Below are positions 10,171 through 23,880 of a stretch of DNA of 64,000 bases, in pieces. The position numbers were made by a program, and so were the translations under genes. Every line of letters starts with the position of its first letter. The first letter of the stretch is position 1. The stretch comes from Nymphalis io (taxonomy: Eukaryota > Arthropoda > Insecta > Lepidoptera > Nymphalidae): NCBI RefSeq assembly GCF_905147045.1, contig NC_065899.1, positions 2,554,501-2,618,500 on the forward strand, given 5' to 3'. The notes below the pieces were generated by a model, which saw nothing but the letters and a program-made list of their open reading frames with translations, ran no database searches and was not told where the DNA came from.

Positions 10171-11710
10171 AATCTTAAATATATTTTTTTTAAGAAATAA
10201 AAGTATAATCTTCAAAATAGATATACCAACGAGTTACTTAATGCATAAAATTTATAACACTTAATTGGTAAATAATGAAAATAATGTACCAGATTTATAA
10301 GAGCAAAGTATGTCAATAAAGAAACAATTGAATGCAAATATTTCGACACGGCAACAACTGTCATATGTATACTTGAAAGAAATGTTACACACTATTCTGA
10401 TAAATGTATGTAATGTAAACGACCTTACTTTTTATTCCAACAGAATATATCGAGAACACAATCAGGAAATTTAGTCTGTATTATTTTTCTTTGTGTCTTT
10501 TGATTATACAATCTAGTTGTTTTACAAACAATCGTAATATCATTCTCGGTAAATACAATACGACTCTATTTGATAATATCTCACTTAAATTAATCGAAAA
10601 ACCACTTACATAGAAACTATTATATTTTGTTATAAATTTTAACTCGTGTGTCAAAATGCATTATTTTTTTTAAAGAAATTTAGTATATAATTGCAATTTT
10701 ATTGTATAAATATTTATGACAGTATGATGCTGTGTACTTTATTAAAAAGTTTTTTAATTAAAAATATTTTTTGCTTTTGAAAATATTCTTAGACTAGAGT
10801 TCTTCTTTCTTAAGGTCCTCATGATATCTTCAAAAAGGTACCCGGGCCTCATGGTAGCCAAATAAAAACCGTCTTTGGCATGAATCGGAGAGGTTATGGG
10901 ACCTTCCTGAAATCCATTCGTGGCAAAATTAACGAGGCATTAGACCAACGTTACAATGTTCATTACGTGTGATCTGAGCTGGCTATTTAGGAATAGACAA
11001 TAGACACGAGTAACAAATGCGATGTGAATATTATTATTATGATGTAATAATTTCGTATATTGTCCATTATTGCCAATTTTTTTCTTTTATACATGTACTA
11101 TACGAATTCCCTCCTGTTTTATCCTTGAGTTTAGCAGTATAAGTAGCCATTTTCAAAACAGAGATATATTTCAATAAGAACAAAGTTGCATTTCAAGTCC
11201 GCTTGGATGCCTTGGATTCTTCCAGGAACGATAAATTCTAATGTTGATTGCGATTTCCTCCTTCTAAGTCTCTTGAGTTTGTAAGCGGTATTTCCTTACA
11301 GCCAATATAGCAGAAGTTTAGCACTCTCGAATTCGTTTACTAATACTAACTTTCAAACAAATTTATAGGTTCTTAATCTCCTCTACAGGTCTTTAATCTC
11401 TTTAAGTACACAATAATAATCGAAAAGTATACAACTAATTTCCGTTTGTTCGCTTACTTCTTCTAAACTACACAAAACATTTTCAACAAAATTTATGTGA
11501 ATTCTTTATAATGTGTTAGTGTATTAAAGTTATTATTTAATATACATTAGAATAGAAATTTGACATTTTTTAATGAAGTCGGCAAGGTGCTTTGTTACCT
11601 CAAATCCTTAAGCTACTATAACTGACGCACTCAACGTCAGAAAGGTTTATATTAGTCCTATGAGTACTTAACTAATTAGCAGTAGGTAAATCATTTAATG
11701 AAAAAATGGA
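10171..11710. other. Intergenic, no gene seen
   Basis: AT-rich; no recognisable coding exon or repeat family. Confidence 0.4.
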
Positions 11711-11970
11711 CGAGCAGGTTGGCGTGGTTGGTAGATACTTGCCTTTCACGTAGATGGTTGTGGGTTCTATTCAGATCCAGGACAGACATTTGTGTGTATG
11801 AATATTTCTGTTTGTCCTGAGTCTGGGTGTAAATAACTATGTAAGTATGTATTTACAAAAGAAAAATTGGATATGTAGTATATCAATTGTCTGGTTTCCA
11901 TAGTACAAGCTCTGGCTTAGCTTGGTATCAGATGGCCGTGTGTGAATAATGTCCCAGGATATTATATTAT
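11711..11970 (+). mobile_element. SINE-C copy
   Basis: tRNA-like head gcaggttggcgtggttggta, body with aggacagacatttgtgtg and atcagttgtctggtttcca-like sequence, and 3' end cccaggatattat followed by an AT run. Confidence 0.75.
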
Positions 11971-12557
11971 AATTATATCTCAGACATAATTAAAGTATTT
12001 TAATTTAAAAAGTAATGTCGATATCGTAAAATTTCTTAATTGATAAATCATTTGAGGTAGCCACACATAAATTTTTAATATTTATTCAAAATATACTTAT
12101 AGGAATTACTTTGAGTGACAATCAGTTTTTTTCCTTTGAATTTTTATGTAAGGCAAAACTTCAACGGCTTGTTTTATTACACGTAACAAAGAAACAAGAA
12201 GAGAAAATGTCACAAGTACAAAGAAACTATCTATAAGAAATGTATCAAAAGAGTTATATTTTATGCATTTAAAATAATAGCAATAACAACCGGACTACAC
12301 AACAGAGACTGTGGCAAGCTCTTGTGGTTCAAGTGCTTAGCACCGGAAGACTTAGTAAGACTTATAACCAACAGAGTGTAATAAGATATAGAGTACAATT
12401 AAATTATACATAGTCATTAGTAGTTCCAGGAAATAAAAACATAGAAAACATTATTTGAAGGTGTAAACCACACGTCTTTAGAGGTCTATTTACTTATAAA
12501 AAAACAGTATTATAGTCAATAAGTATAAGATTATAGTTAGCTTTTCAAAACCACAGT

Positions 12558-12836
12558 AACAGCCATAAATGTCCCACAGCTGGGCTAAGGCCTCCTCCTT
12601 TCTCCTTTTTTTTGAGGAAAAGATTTCCACCACGCTGCTCCAATACGGGTTGGTGGAATACACATGTGGCATAATTTCAAAGAAATTATACCTTACAATG
12701 TTTTCCTTTAGCGTCAAGTACGAGATGACGATAAACACAAATTAAGCACAAAAAAATTCAGTGGTGCTTGCCTGGGTTTGAACCCACGATCATCGGTTAA
12801 GATTCACGCGTTCTTACCACTGAGCCATCTCGGCTA
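12558..12836 (-). mobile_element. SINE-B copy, near full length
   Basis: Antisense from aatgtcccacagctgggcta to the head actgagccatctcggct. Flanks caaaaccaca and caaagccaca may be an imperfect target-site duplication. Confidence 0.75.
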
Positions 12837-13765
12837 AATATTTTTATATATCAAAGCCACACTTAGTGGTAAATTGAAATTGCTAAGATTTGGACCACAA
12901 ACTATATAATGATATTGAACGATGTTCTGTCTTATCATATTCAAAGTATACAGACTACTCATAAATATGAAGGCCTATTTTATAGATGGCTGAACATCTA
13001 GTAAAGTTTCGAGCTCGTTCATTGAACGTCACATAATGTTAAGCGAGATTTTGTCTAGTAACCGCGCGGATTACTCATCTATGCTGACAAAATAATGATC
13101 ATCTTATAAATTGTCATTCGTTGGTTCGTGTATTGAATATTATACAAGGCGGTTGAATAAATATCGAACTTTTATCATTACAAAATTTGATGTACTCTTT
13201 TTCAATATTACTTCTTGTTTGTAAAATTTTTTTCATGATATTATTATCTTATAATAAAAAAACGAATTAATTAAATAAAGAATAATGTAGTCAGAATATC
13301 ACATTGATATTGTTGGAAAAATTCAAATTATAAGTAATTCGTCATCGTCATATGAAATAACATTCAAAATGTTTTATATAATTAGTACATAATAATATTA
13401 TTTTTAACATTTTTCAACTGACAGGTAAAAAACACGGCTATGTTTTGTGGTATATTTGTTGCTATTAATAATATCTGCTACATAAACAAATCGTTTTGAA
13501 ATTATAATATTCCTTAATATGTGATGTTATTTATTCGTAGACTGTGATAGTAGAAGTTCGTTGTTAAACTAAAATTATTTTTTAAGATTTTTAGAAATAT
13601 TATAACTTTTATTTATAAATATTAGTGAGATTTAATTACATTAAAGGGTAAAATAAAAAAATTCATTTTTATAATAATATTATAATCGACTTATTGTGAT
13701 ATTCTATTTTGATGCGTATATTATTGAAACGTTACAATTAGTATGGTCAATCTTCTTCTTCTTCT

Positions 13766-14001
13766 GCCTAGCGTTTTCCCGGCCTAGTAACGCCAGGGTC
13801 CGCTTTCATGCCTCCACTTTGCCCGATCTAAAGCGTCCTCCTTAGTGAGATCGTGCTCTTTCATATCGCCCCTCATAACATCGAGCCAGCGCTTCTTGGG
13901 CCTGCCGCGGGATCTAGGGCCTTCGACCACAAAGACCAGGCATTGGTTCCCTACATAGTCTGGTGGTCTACGGCTAATGCGGCCAAACCAACGCATGGTC
14001 A
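13766..14001 (-). mobile_element. LINE reverse-transcriptase C-terminal fragment
   Basis: Minus-strand frame reads RWFGRISRRPPDYVGN, then EGPRSRGRPKKRWLDV, then KEDALDRAKWR. This is the post-RT C-terminal region typical of RTE-type and related non-LTR retrotransposon proteins, in which a charged GRPKKRW linker precedes a DRxxWR block. It ends at the element 3' end beside a tcttcttcttct simple tail. A 5'-truncated dead insertion. Confidence 0.8.
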
Positions 14002-14228
14002 ATGTTGCATATAATTTTTTTACATTTCACAGTCATTTTTACGGTTAATTTCATGTTTGTTCTTACAGAAAACACAATTTTCAGATACCTATTGCAACAA
14101 CGAGTATTTGCTCGTATGCATGTTTTGATAATATACATTGACTATATCCAACACTGGCTATACATATGGGCTATGAATTATGGTAACGACTGACTTGTGT
14201 TACAATGGGTCACTTAAGCTTCATTTTG

Positions 14229-14493
14229 AAACACATAATAATAATATCCTGGGACATTATTCACACACGGGCCTCTGATCCCAAACTAAGCAGAGCTTGT
14301 CTTATGGAAACCAGATAACTGATATACTACATACACTACTTTTCTTTAGTAAATACATACTTATATAGATAATTATACAGACTCAGGTCAAATAGACATG
14401 TTCATGTATATATGTGTCTGTTTTGGGTGGGAATCGAACCCACAACCTTCGGCGTGAAAGGCAAGTATCTACCAACCACGCCAACCGGCCAGT
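14229..14493 (-). mobile_element. SINE-C copy, full length
   Basis: Antisense from ataataatatcctgggac to the tRNA-like head ccaaccacgccaaccggc. Includes a B-box-like gggaatcgaacccacaacc. Confidence 0.8.
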
Positions 14494-14911
14494 CGAATGA
14501 CATAAAAAACACAACAAAGCATTGTTGTTTTGTGGTAAACTAACTGTTAGGCGCCACCGGGTAGGTGGCGGTAGTCGTTATTATTATCGTTAGATGTCAT
14601 AATTGAAGTCATAATAGAAGACATCTTAAATTTAAAAAGAAGAAAAAAAAGATAGCATTCTTGAAGCGTGCTTGACAACCATAATCCGCATTGAGAAGAC
14701 TCTTTAGACTTTTTTAGTAAGTTTGTCGAGTAAATGGGTTTCTCGAGAAGACAGCTTAATTTTAGATTTGTTAAATTTGGTGATTGTCGTCAATCGCTTG
14801 TTAAATACGACTATCACAAGCAATACGACATTTTTTTATTTACAAACAGATGAAATGCAGACTTAAACATTTTTAATGGTTAAAATTATTGGAAGTAAAT
14901 GAAAAACATTA

Positions 14912-15168
14912 TGTAAGCCCGTCTGAGTATGTAACACTCATCAGATATTCTATCGCCAAAAAGCAATACTAAATATTATTGTGTTCCGGCTTGCAGGGTG
15001 AGTGAGCTAGTATAACTACAGACACAACGGACATGACATCCTAATTTCAAAGCATTGGCTATATAAAGAATAGTAAATATTTATTACAGCGCCAAGGTCT
15101 ATGGGTGGTGGTGACCACTTTTCATTATGTGGCCCATTCGCCCGCTCATCTATATATTTAATAAAAAA
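14912..15168 (+). mobile_element. SINE-A copy, diverged
   Basis: Sense: gtaagcccgtctgag, catcagatattctatcg, gggtgagtgagc, then ggtggtgaccact and an A-rich end taataaaaaa. Confidence 0.65.
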
Positions 15169-15210
15169 CATATTTCTAATTTAAATATTGATTCATTTAA
15201 TTAAAATAAT

Positions 15211-15487
15211 ATGAGCCGGCCGATTATTGATTTATAGACCGATCATTAACCGATGATCGTGGGCTCAAACCTGACCAAGCACGACCAAATTTTCATGTAC
15301 TTATTTTGTGTTTATAATTCATCTCGTGCTTGGCGGTAAAGGAAACCTGCACGTGTTCATTTTCAAATAAATTCTGCCACATGTGTATTCCACCAACCCG
15401 CATTGGAGCAGCGTGGTGGAATAAGCTCCAAACCTTCTCCTCAAAAAAGCCTTAGCTCAGCAGTCGGACATTCACACACAATTAAAA
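15211..15487 (+). mobile_element. SINE-B copy
   Basis: Sense: gagccggccgat head (diverged), aaccgatgatcgtgggctc B-box region, ctgccacatgtgtattccac and tail cagcagtcggacattcacac. Confidence 0.75.
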
Positions 15488-18400
15488 TAAATTTTACTCA
15501 TGATAAAAATAAGTGTACAATATAAATACTCTAAAAAACAGTTTATATATTTCAAGACGGAATTGTATGCAGGAATCATTTCGACGGTATCCATGAAAAG
15601 CTCTTTTGCTTTATAGTAGTAGATTTAAAATGGTCATTATGCATTCTTCGCGGAGCTACTTCGTACGTACGACTTCAAATGTCCTCAAATTTATCTGCGT
15701 CATTAAGCCCATTAGAGTCTGAAATTTTCTTCCATAGTTAGAATTTATTTTAACATTTCATATTTGCCATAAAATATCAATCTAATTTCAATTATACTTA
15801 CGTTTTCGTCGATGTGTATTATTTGTTTTAAGTGTTTTTTCAAAATGTTTTTGTTCAGTATTTTTTTCACGTCTGTTCGCCAACTTATTTTGTTAGGTAG
15901 CTTCTGATGAGTGTAAGTTTTATCAATAAAAAAAATTGAAATAGACGTAGATAGAAGAGTAGTTTTCTCTTTTCAATAAGGATTGTGGTCGAGTATCACT
16001 TCGCAAACACTAGTAACTTTAATGAGGCGGCTTTAAGAGACGTTGCTTCTAGAATGTGAACGTCAAAGTTAGAGAAATGTAACCTTTATTGCATCCATAT
16101 GATGGTTTAGAAAACTTGCACGAATATGGGAACTTAAAATCTACTGCTTTATTATTCTAAATACCGTCCTGTTGGTATTATTTATAATTATTGTGATTGT
16201 GATACTTAGACGAACAATATTATTAGTCTACAGGATCTAAGTCTTTTATTTCCCGTTGTCTGCCTAGAAAATAATAATTTTTTTTCTGACTTAAGAATAT
16301 AGGACACGGACACAATTTTAAAGTTACGGTTTTACCCAAGATCACATTCTAAACCAACTCTGAGTTGGAACAATTCATGGAAAGAGAAAACGATCATCCT
16401 AAATAAACTTCGCGTCGCTCAATGGCATCAGATAAAAAAAATAATTATTGTGTCTACATGACCAAAAATTAAGAGCTTTTCCCAAGATAGAACTGATTAA
16501 TGGACTGAAGCCCTCCATTCCACCTAGGGAGCTTAAGTCAAAGTTAAGTTAAGGAAGTTAAGAGCATTTTCATATTAAGTCGAGTAAGTCAAGATTAATT
16601 TGTTAAAATATTTCAACTTCCATTTAAATTGATAAGACAAAATGTTCTTAACCTTTCAAATTATTAAGCAGACGAAGCTACTGATCTATAATGAATAAAT
16701 TAATTTTCGATATGTTTTAAGCAATTTACTTCGACGGGGTTGTAATGAGTAAGGTAAGGTAACATTAACTTAAAATTACCACAAACAAAATTTAATTTGT
16801 GGAGACATTTTGACTCGTGGGTTGAACCTAAAATGAGTTACATAAAGGTTATATTAAATGTATCGATGAAAACGTCGATAAGGTCATTCATTTGAAGCAC
16901 TTGACCAAACTACAACATGGCCAGAGTTTAACCGAATGCCGTCTGTTTGTTAAAAAAATGTTTTTTTTTTAAGTTACTATTTAATTATATTTATTCTTGT
17001 GTTTATTTATAGAAATAGTTTCCTTTAAAAAGGAATCATTATAATAAATGAAATATTTATAAGCCATTTTAAGAATACTTATATATTCGATTTGATTCGA
17101 TTTGATTGTCCGCACAAACCCAACATAAAATATAATTTGATTCAATTATTATTAATCTTTGTTTTTGTTCTACATCATTTCGCTATTATTAAAATAAAAT
17201 AAAATTTGAATTTTAAATTTGATGAAAAAGCTGTTCGCATTTGAGGTTCAAATGAATGAATGAATCCATTCAATTTTAAGCCTGCTGTCTAAGATAAGTG
17301 AATTTTTGCGAACACCTTTGACTTAGGTGGGAATAGTAAAGTAAATATTATTCCGTAAACGATAACATTTATATATATTATGGCCGCTTGGAATTTTATG
17401 CCAAAAAGACAATTTTGTTTTACAAAATTTAATGTTTTTCTCAAGTTATAATTGTTAAAAATAAACCTATATTATAAGCGATAAAATTGCTTGAGCAGTA
17501 TAACCTACTGAGATTTTCATAGATTCAAAAGCGTATAAAAAGGAAAACATTGTTTTTTTTTTTAAACGGAAATTAGACAATCTTGACGACTAGACATCAA
17601 AGCTAGTGTTTCATATCATTAAAACATCACATAAATGACGAATCGAATCAAAGCAATGAGCTATTCATATAAATCATTTAAATAAACAAAAAAAAAATAT
17701 CATAAGGTAATATAAAATATATTAATGACGTTTGATGGATCATGTTTGTTATCAAGATTTAGGCAAGTCAAATACGCAGCTTGTTCTTGAATAATTCATC
17801 AAATAATGTACGCTTCGTACGGTTGTAGCACTCCATCTTTACGTTCCGAATTTGGCACAAGATAAATCTTTTTCTGCTGGCTTTTAACATTCCACCAGGA
17901 GCGTAACTTAAGAATTGGTGCCAAAAAAATCCACCCCTTAAATTAAAAAAAGACGCATTATATGACATGATAATTAATTATTATTAATGGTTAATTAAGA
18001 GTAGGTAACTATTATATCATAAAACAATAAAATTTTACCGTGATGTTCTTAACATAAATTATTCAAATTCATTTAGAAAAGTCAAATCAAAAAGTAACAA
18101 AAAACGGGCAACGGTTAACAAAGGCTGACGCTAAAAGACCTGCCACCTCGGGCACTTGATCCCTTGGTTATGGTGTAAATATATCACTGTATACAAACTA
18201 TCTTTAGCTCGTACGCACTATAAGGATATACTTTAAAATCGGGTTTCAAACCTACGCAAGCTCTACTAAGTTTTCATGTAAAGTAGTTAGAATATAAATT
18301 CTTACTAATAAAAACAGATTTCCACAGACTTGATATCAGTTCCTTTTGGTGTATTTTTTCTATTATTTTGAATTACTTTTTTATAACGTGCCAGTATGTT

Positions 18401-18716
18401 TTTGTCGTTACTCAGGACAATCGATTTGTTAAGAATTTTGACGACATGTACAATTTTTAATTAAATTACTGTTACATTTTATTGGTGGTATGGCTTATTA
18501 CAGAATTATTTAGATGAAAGATAAATATATACAAATAAAAATAAAAATTGGTTACGTACAAATCGTAACTGCTTAGAATAGTGGCAAGAATGCTGATTAA
18601 GTTTTCTATTGTTAATTTATGTTTTACTAATATTATAAATTATGAGAAAGAATCTGTCTGACCGCGGTCTCACTGTATGTTATGCTTTCACGGCTAAGCC
18701 GCTGAACCGGTTGATG
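15488..18716. other. Long intergenic stretch, no gene seen
   Basis: AT-rich sequence without a supported exon. Short open frames such as 17768-17968 (minus) show no domain. Confidence 0.4.
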
Positions 18717-18753
18717 AAATTTTGTATAAAGAAGTTTTCTTTATACAAAATTT
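18717..18753. repeat. Perfect hairpin, 17 bp arms and 3 nt loop
   Basis: Left arm aaattttgtataaagaa pairs exactly with the right arm across GTT. It follows a degraded repeat with gctaagccgctgaaccggtt, so it may be part of an old transposon. Confidence 0.7.
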
Positions 18754-21034
18754 AAACCCTAAAAAAAGACACGATACTTTTTATAGTTAGTACTTCTTGA
18801 TTGAACCGAATGTTGTCTAGTGTTTTCCTTAACCCTTTCAAGAAAATTGCTGGTCTTTTGTTGAAAGTTGTTGTTAGATTCTTCTGCTAAGCTTATAGTA
18901 TTCGGTCAAGATGTCCATGATAGTTATCTGCATTGGATCGTCATTTTTAGAGAGAGTTCAAAAACAAATTAATTAAAAATATATTTTATTCAAATAGGCT
19001 CTTATGAGCACTTTTGAATCCTCATTTAACAAGAATAATTAAAGGTTAAAGTTACCATCGGTTTGGGGTGTAGTTTCTACTCTCCTTGGTTGACGCCGTT
19101 TGTACCCCTTCGCCAGAATTCTCAAGACGTCACTTTAATCGGTGACACACATGTCGTTTGTATTTCCATAAAATATAAAACTTAATTTCCTTTATTTATT
19201 GACCCTAATAGTTAATTTTGTTCAGGTATATACATTAAAACTCAATTTACTTGCAAATTTTAGATAAGTAAATAACTTTGTTTTTTAACAAGTTTGATTA
19301 CTCACTTTTGTAGGGTGTTCAAAGAAAAATAATAATTATTCGTAGAATAAATTCATAATGCCTAACTGAAAAAAATATTAAGCCAATATACTTACATAAA
19401 ACTTATGCCATAATAATATATATTTAAATTAGTACGCGCTTCGTAGATTTACCTGCTTTGAATGTAATCGACGTGACAAGAATGATTTTTTCGTGTTCTT
19501 GTTTTTATATTTTAAAAGACCTGTATTTTATCTTCGGTGTTTATTTAAAATCGTATTGTTGTCTTGATGAAAACTACATTTTTCGTCTAAAAATGTTTCA
19601 TGCAAACCGTTCGTCTAAATTAGAAAATAAATTCGTTTTTAAACGAATGAGCAAACTTTAAATAATCTATGAAACGACGCGAAAATACTTTCACAAACTA
19701 GCGTTTGATATTATTATGAATATATAATATGTGAATAATTTTGTTTCTTTGTTCCTATTGGAAGCCTATAACATTATTTAACTTAACTGAGTTGTAAATA
19801 ATTACAAAGAATCATTATAGGCTGTACAAAATTGTAAATTCTCCCAGTTATTGAGTTATATCAGTTTATATACATTTATTCCTCAAAAAAGACAATACAG
19901 TCACCTACATGAGAAATGTTTGCAATTTAAAGAAAATATTATGTAGGTAGTTCTTGAAATATCAAATATTATGTATAATATTATGTATGTTATATAATAT
20001 TAATCTAATTATAAAAGAAAAAAAAAGTAGTATCGTTACGAGTATAAACAAAAGAAAATAGTAATTAAAGTGGTAAACAATACGTTGGTAGTAGGTGTGT
20101 ACATAATTAAAAATAGGTCTTTATAACATGTTTTGCTAATTAAGATTTAAACATTTGCATTGACTTACAATTTTTAATTATTGAAGGTAATTTGTTATAA
20201 ATCAGCGCACTTTCGAATGTAATCATTTTTTTACCGTAGCTTGTTCGAGTCTTCGGGAGTACCAACCAACTAGCTCGGCGACAACTTCGCTTTGTTACTT
20301 CGTGTATAAATGTGAACTGAAAAGTCAGTATGGAGAGACTTTTTAGTAGTTTGTGTATTGTATTGTTTAGTAGATTGTTTAATATTCATATTTTTAGTGT
20401 CTGTATAAATTTTTTGTAGTAGGTATTAAATATGGGTATCGAAAAATAAGTTTAATAAATTTAGAAATACTTATTTATGTACTTCATTTTATATATTTAA
20501 TAATTACATATTTATGTATTGTATTTGATTTAATAAAAATATAATCGGTTTCAGAACGTCACTGGTATTGTTTGGTAAAAAAAATTTAAAAATAGTTTTC
20601 CCGCGCATATATAAAAAAAGAGAACTGAACGACTGTCATCGAATTTAAAATATATGATATTTTGTTTTAATTACATTTAAAATATCTCATAAGTTATTAT
20701 ATTAAAGATATTAAAATTAAAAAATAATAAAATTTATTATTTTTCTGGTGTATTTATTAATAATTTTGTTTTAAATAATTTGAAGCTCTGTTAAATGAGT
20801 TTTAGCATGAAGAAAGTTTTGCTTTGATTTTTTCTATGTGAGTTTTCCACGACAAATTGCCATCCAGTCTCAATTCCAGATATCTTTCATTAGCTTTATA
20901 ATAATTAATACTAAATCCCAGTTAATAATGGAATAAATACGAAAGTCAACTAAACTCTTAGTGACTTTTTAAGTGAGTTTTTAATCCAAACTGATATGTT
21001 TAGATTGAAAAAAAATTAAGGGTGGTATTCCACT
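18754..21034. other. Intergenic with unclassified old repeats
   Basis: 18977-19160 (tattcaaataggctcttatg, gcacttttgaatcctcattt) and 20120-20300 look like 3' UTR remnants of LINEs seen in many Lepidoptera, but no coding motif survives. No gene supported. Confidence 0.3.
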
Positions 21035-21089
21035 CGTTATATATATAACGTTACATTAGGTCTTCACGTGAATATTCACGTGAAGACCT
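21035..21089. promoter_or_regulatory. Palindrome pair with two TCACGTGA boxes
   Basis: 21035-21050 is a 16 bp perfect AT-rich palindrome. 21058-21089 is a 32 bp perfect palindrome containing TCACGTGA at 21064-21071 and 21076-21083. TCACGTGA is a preferred bHLH-type E-box. It could be a regulatory element or the hairpin end of a DNA transposon. Function unknown. Confidence 0.45.
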
Positions 21090-21250
21090 TAAAATGTACT
21101 TTAAGATCGGCTGTCATCAATTTTGATTGCTAATCCTTAAATTACAGGCTAAGTACAGTACAGTAAGTGTTCCTAATAGAATCAATTAATTGAAAAATTA
21201 TAATAAAATGATAAAAATTACTAGATAATTTCTGCACAAAAAGTAATGAT

Positions 21251-21971
21251 AGTTCAATAATATGATATATGACTTGGTTGTTGACTTCAACGACAAAAGA
21301 AGTGATATCTAAAAGGGTGACAAATTCAATGGTCAGTTCTGAAATGTATTTATAACAACATAAAATATTTTATGACAACTTAAAATTTAATTTCTTCTTA
21401 TAACTTAGGATAATATATTAAAGCCTAAGGTCTGACTTGGCTAGTTTTCATATTCGAATTATATTTTAGCTTTCGCAAGTTCTAATGCTATAAGTTGTTA
21501 TTTTCAATCAATCAATCAACAGCCAATCATCATCCACTGCTGAATATAGGCCTCTCCCAAGATGCACCAAAGCTCCCGGTCCTTCGCCGCTGCTGCCCAT
21601 CCTCCATTTTCCCCGTCCCGCAGTCGCCTCTAACGACACCTATGAGATGAGATAGGGGGAGTACTATTCTAAGCCGGCACTCCACAGCAAGTGGAGTTGT
21701 TTTACAAAGGCAGTTGTTATTTTATTCTTCCGAAAATTTGCCTCGTAGAAACTAGCCATCGAACATATGACTCTTCCATGACTGTTATAGTAGGTAATTA
21801 ATGATAAGAATTCATAAGTTATAAGAAGAATTGATATTTTAAGTTGTTATAAAATATTTTATGTTGTTATAAATAAATTTCAGGACTGACCATTGAACTT
21901 GGCATCCATTTAGATATCACTTCTTTTGTCGTTGAAGTGAACAACCAAGGCATATATCATAATATTGAACT
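21251..21971. mobile_element. Foldback (inverted-repeat) element
   Basis: Arms of about 157 bp at 21251-21407 and 21815-21971 are near-perfect reverse complements; shared blocks include cgacaaaagaagtgatatct and acaacataaaatatttta. The 407 bp between them contains a LINE 3' end. It is consistent with a long-TIR non-autonomous DNA transposon, though an inverted duplication is possible. No transposase is encoded. Confidence 0.75.
21500..21690 (-). mobile_element. RTE-type LINE 3' end
   Basis: Minus frame reads AKDRELWCILGEAYIQQW followed by the 3' terminus with a gatgatgat run. The LGEAYIQQW end matches the C-terminus of the RTE copy at 31348-32656. It lies in the loop of the foldback element. 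Confidence 0.7.
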
Positions 21972-22634
21972 TGGCTCTCATTTCACATTTATGTTTTTGA
22001 TGTTTTAAAAAAAGGAACAACATAATAATTGTAAGCTGGTCTTATTGAAAATTATTTAAAGTTCCCGTTCCCGTAAATCATTGTGAATGGTGTTGGTGTT
22101 GATATATGTTTGTGGATCCATACACCATCATTTCACTTATTAATATCAAATATTAATAATTTGTAATGTTATGTCTTGGATACAAGGGTGTTGTGAAGTC
22201 GGTGTAATAAAGGGCACGAACGTGGTGTAAAAATAGTTTTTAATTTTTTCGATGTAAATATATAATCTTATAATCATGTATCTAAATTTAAATGTATTTA
22301 TTAAATCTAGTAGCATTATACTTACTAATTTATTTTCAATGTAATAACTGCCAAACGAAACGGTTAGGAAAAGTATTCTCTGCTTTTAGAATTGTAAGAA
22401 ATCCTTAAAGTGAGAATAAGTGGCTGGCGAGAGAAAAGACGTATTTTGTCTTATTTTGTATTTGTTTCCATTATTAAATACGATAAGTCAATAGTCATCA
22501 GGATTAAAAAAAAAAACTGTTGAACTTAAACAAAACAAATTTTAAAAGTTTCATCATTAAATATTATAATCAAATTATAAAAGACTGTATTGACATGAAA
22601 CAACTGCCACAGATTCATAAAATAATTCATAGAA

Positions 22635-22910
22635 ATATAATAATAATAATATTATCCTGGGACAGTTTTCACACACGGCCATCTGATCCCAAACTAAGCT
22701 TGTACAGAGCTTGTACTATGGAAACCAGACAACTGATATACTACATATACTATTTTTCTTTTGTAAATACATACATATATAGATAATTACACCCAGACTC
22801 AGAACAAACAGATATTTTCATGCACACAAATATCTGTCCTGGGTGGGAATCGAACCCACAACCTTCGGCGTGAAAGGCAAGCATCCACCAACCATGCCAA
22901 CCGGCTCGTC
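22635..22910 (-). mobile_element. SINE-C copy, full length
   Basis: Antisense from ataataataatattatcctg to ccatgccaaccggctcgtca, closely matching the copies at 14229 and 36287. Confidence 0.8.
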
Positions 22911-23734
22911 AACGTCGTCGTATTGTTTCAGTAACTTAAATACTATTGTCTCGTTTGTCTGTTGTTGTGTATTTTATAAGAAATCACTTTTATATATAAT
23001 TAATTCTTTAAGTCATTATTAAATACTGTACATAAAAAATATCTTTATGAGCGTAGATGGCAAAGAACAATAGAGCTAGTTCCGAAAAAAAATTAAATTC
23101 GTTAATTGTGTTATATTTAAAATTCTACTTGATCTAATATGTATGTTACTGGTATTAATTACTATATATCTATTAATTGTTGTTAAATTTTCCTGTGTGG
23201 AGTTTCTACAATATATTATCATCTGTGTCTCGCATCTTGGGAGACTTAAAAGGATTTAACTCGCCTCGATTACAACTATGAATATATCCAAATGTATCTA
23301 ACATTTTGATAATAATTAAAAAAAAAAAGATAGTAAGCTAAGGTGTTACTTTTCTCGCAAGATTTCTTTTGAGGGATGAAATAAATTATTCTCAATGATC
23401 GACCTAAATTTTCTACCCCTACACATAAATGTTTGCCAAATATTGCAACGTTAAGAAAAAATATAGCCAAAGCCTTGACTTAATTTAAAGATACGCACAG
23501 GAAACGGACTATTAGTTCTTGGAAGAAAATGTATTTGACTTGAATTTATTAATATTCAGAATTTTATAAGATATTTTGAATTAAGACGGGTAGCTATTAC
23601 CTATTAATTATATATTCAACAACAATACTTAGGACTGTCGTGTTCCGGTTTGAACATTGAGTAACTACCGTACGTACCGTGAATAAAAAAACAACTTTTT
23701 AATAACAAGTAATTTAAAACGAAACTTTTTTTTT

Positions 23735-23880
23735 TTTTTCAGCCTTTTACCGTCCACTGCTGGACGAAAGCCTCCCCCATAGAACGCCAACCATCCCGAT
23801 CTTGGGCAGTCCGCATCCATCCCGAACCTGCCACCTTTTTTAAATCGTCGGCCCATCTTGTCACACGTCCTACACTACAG
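23735..23880 (-). mobile_element. RTE-type LINE 3' end
   Basis: Minus frame gives DDLKKVAGSGWMRTAQDR, then MGEAFVQQWTVKG, the C-terminal signature of lepidopteran RTE elements. Only the last 45 or so codons remain. Confidence 0.8.

Noticed and set aside
21251..21971. Virus-like or CRISPR-like origin for the inverted repeats
   Set aside because: No capsid, polymerase or spacer pattern; structure fits a foldback DNA element.
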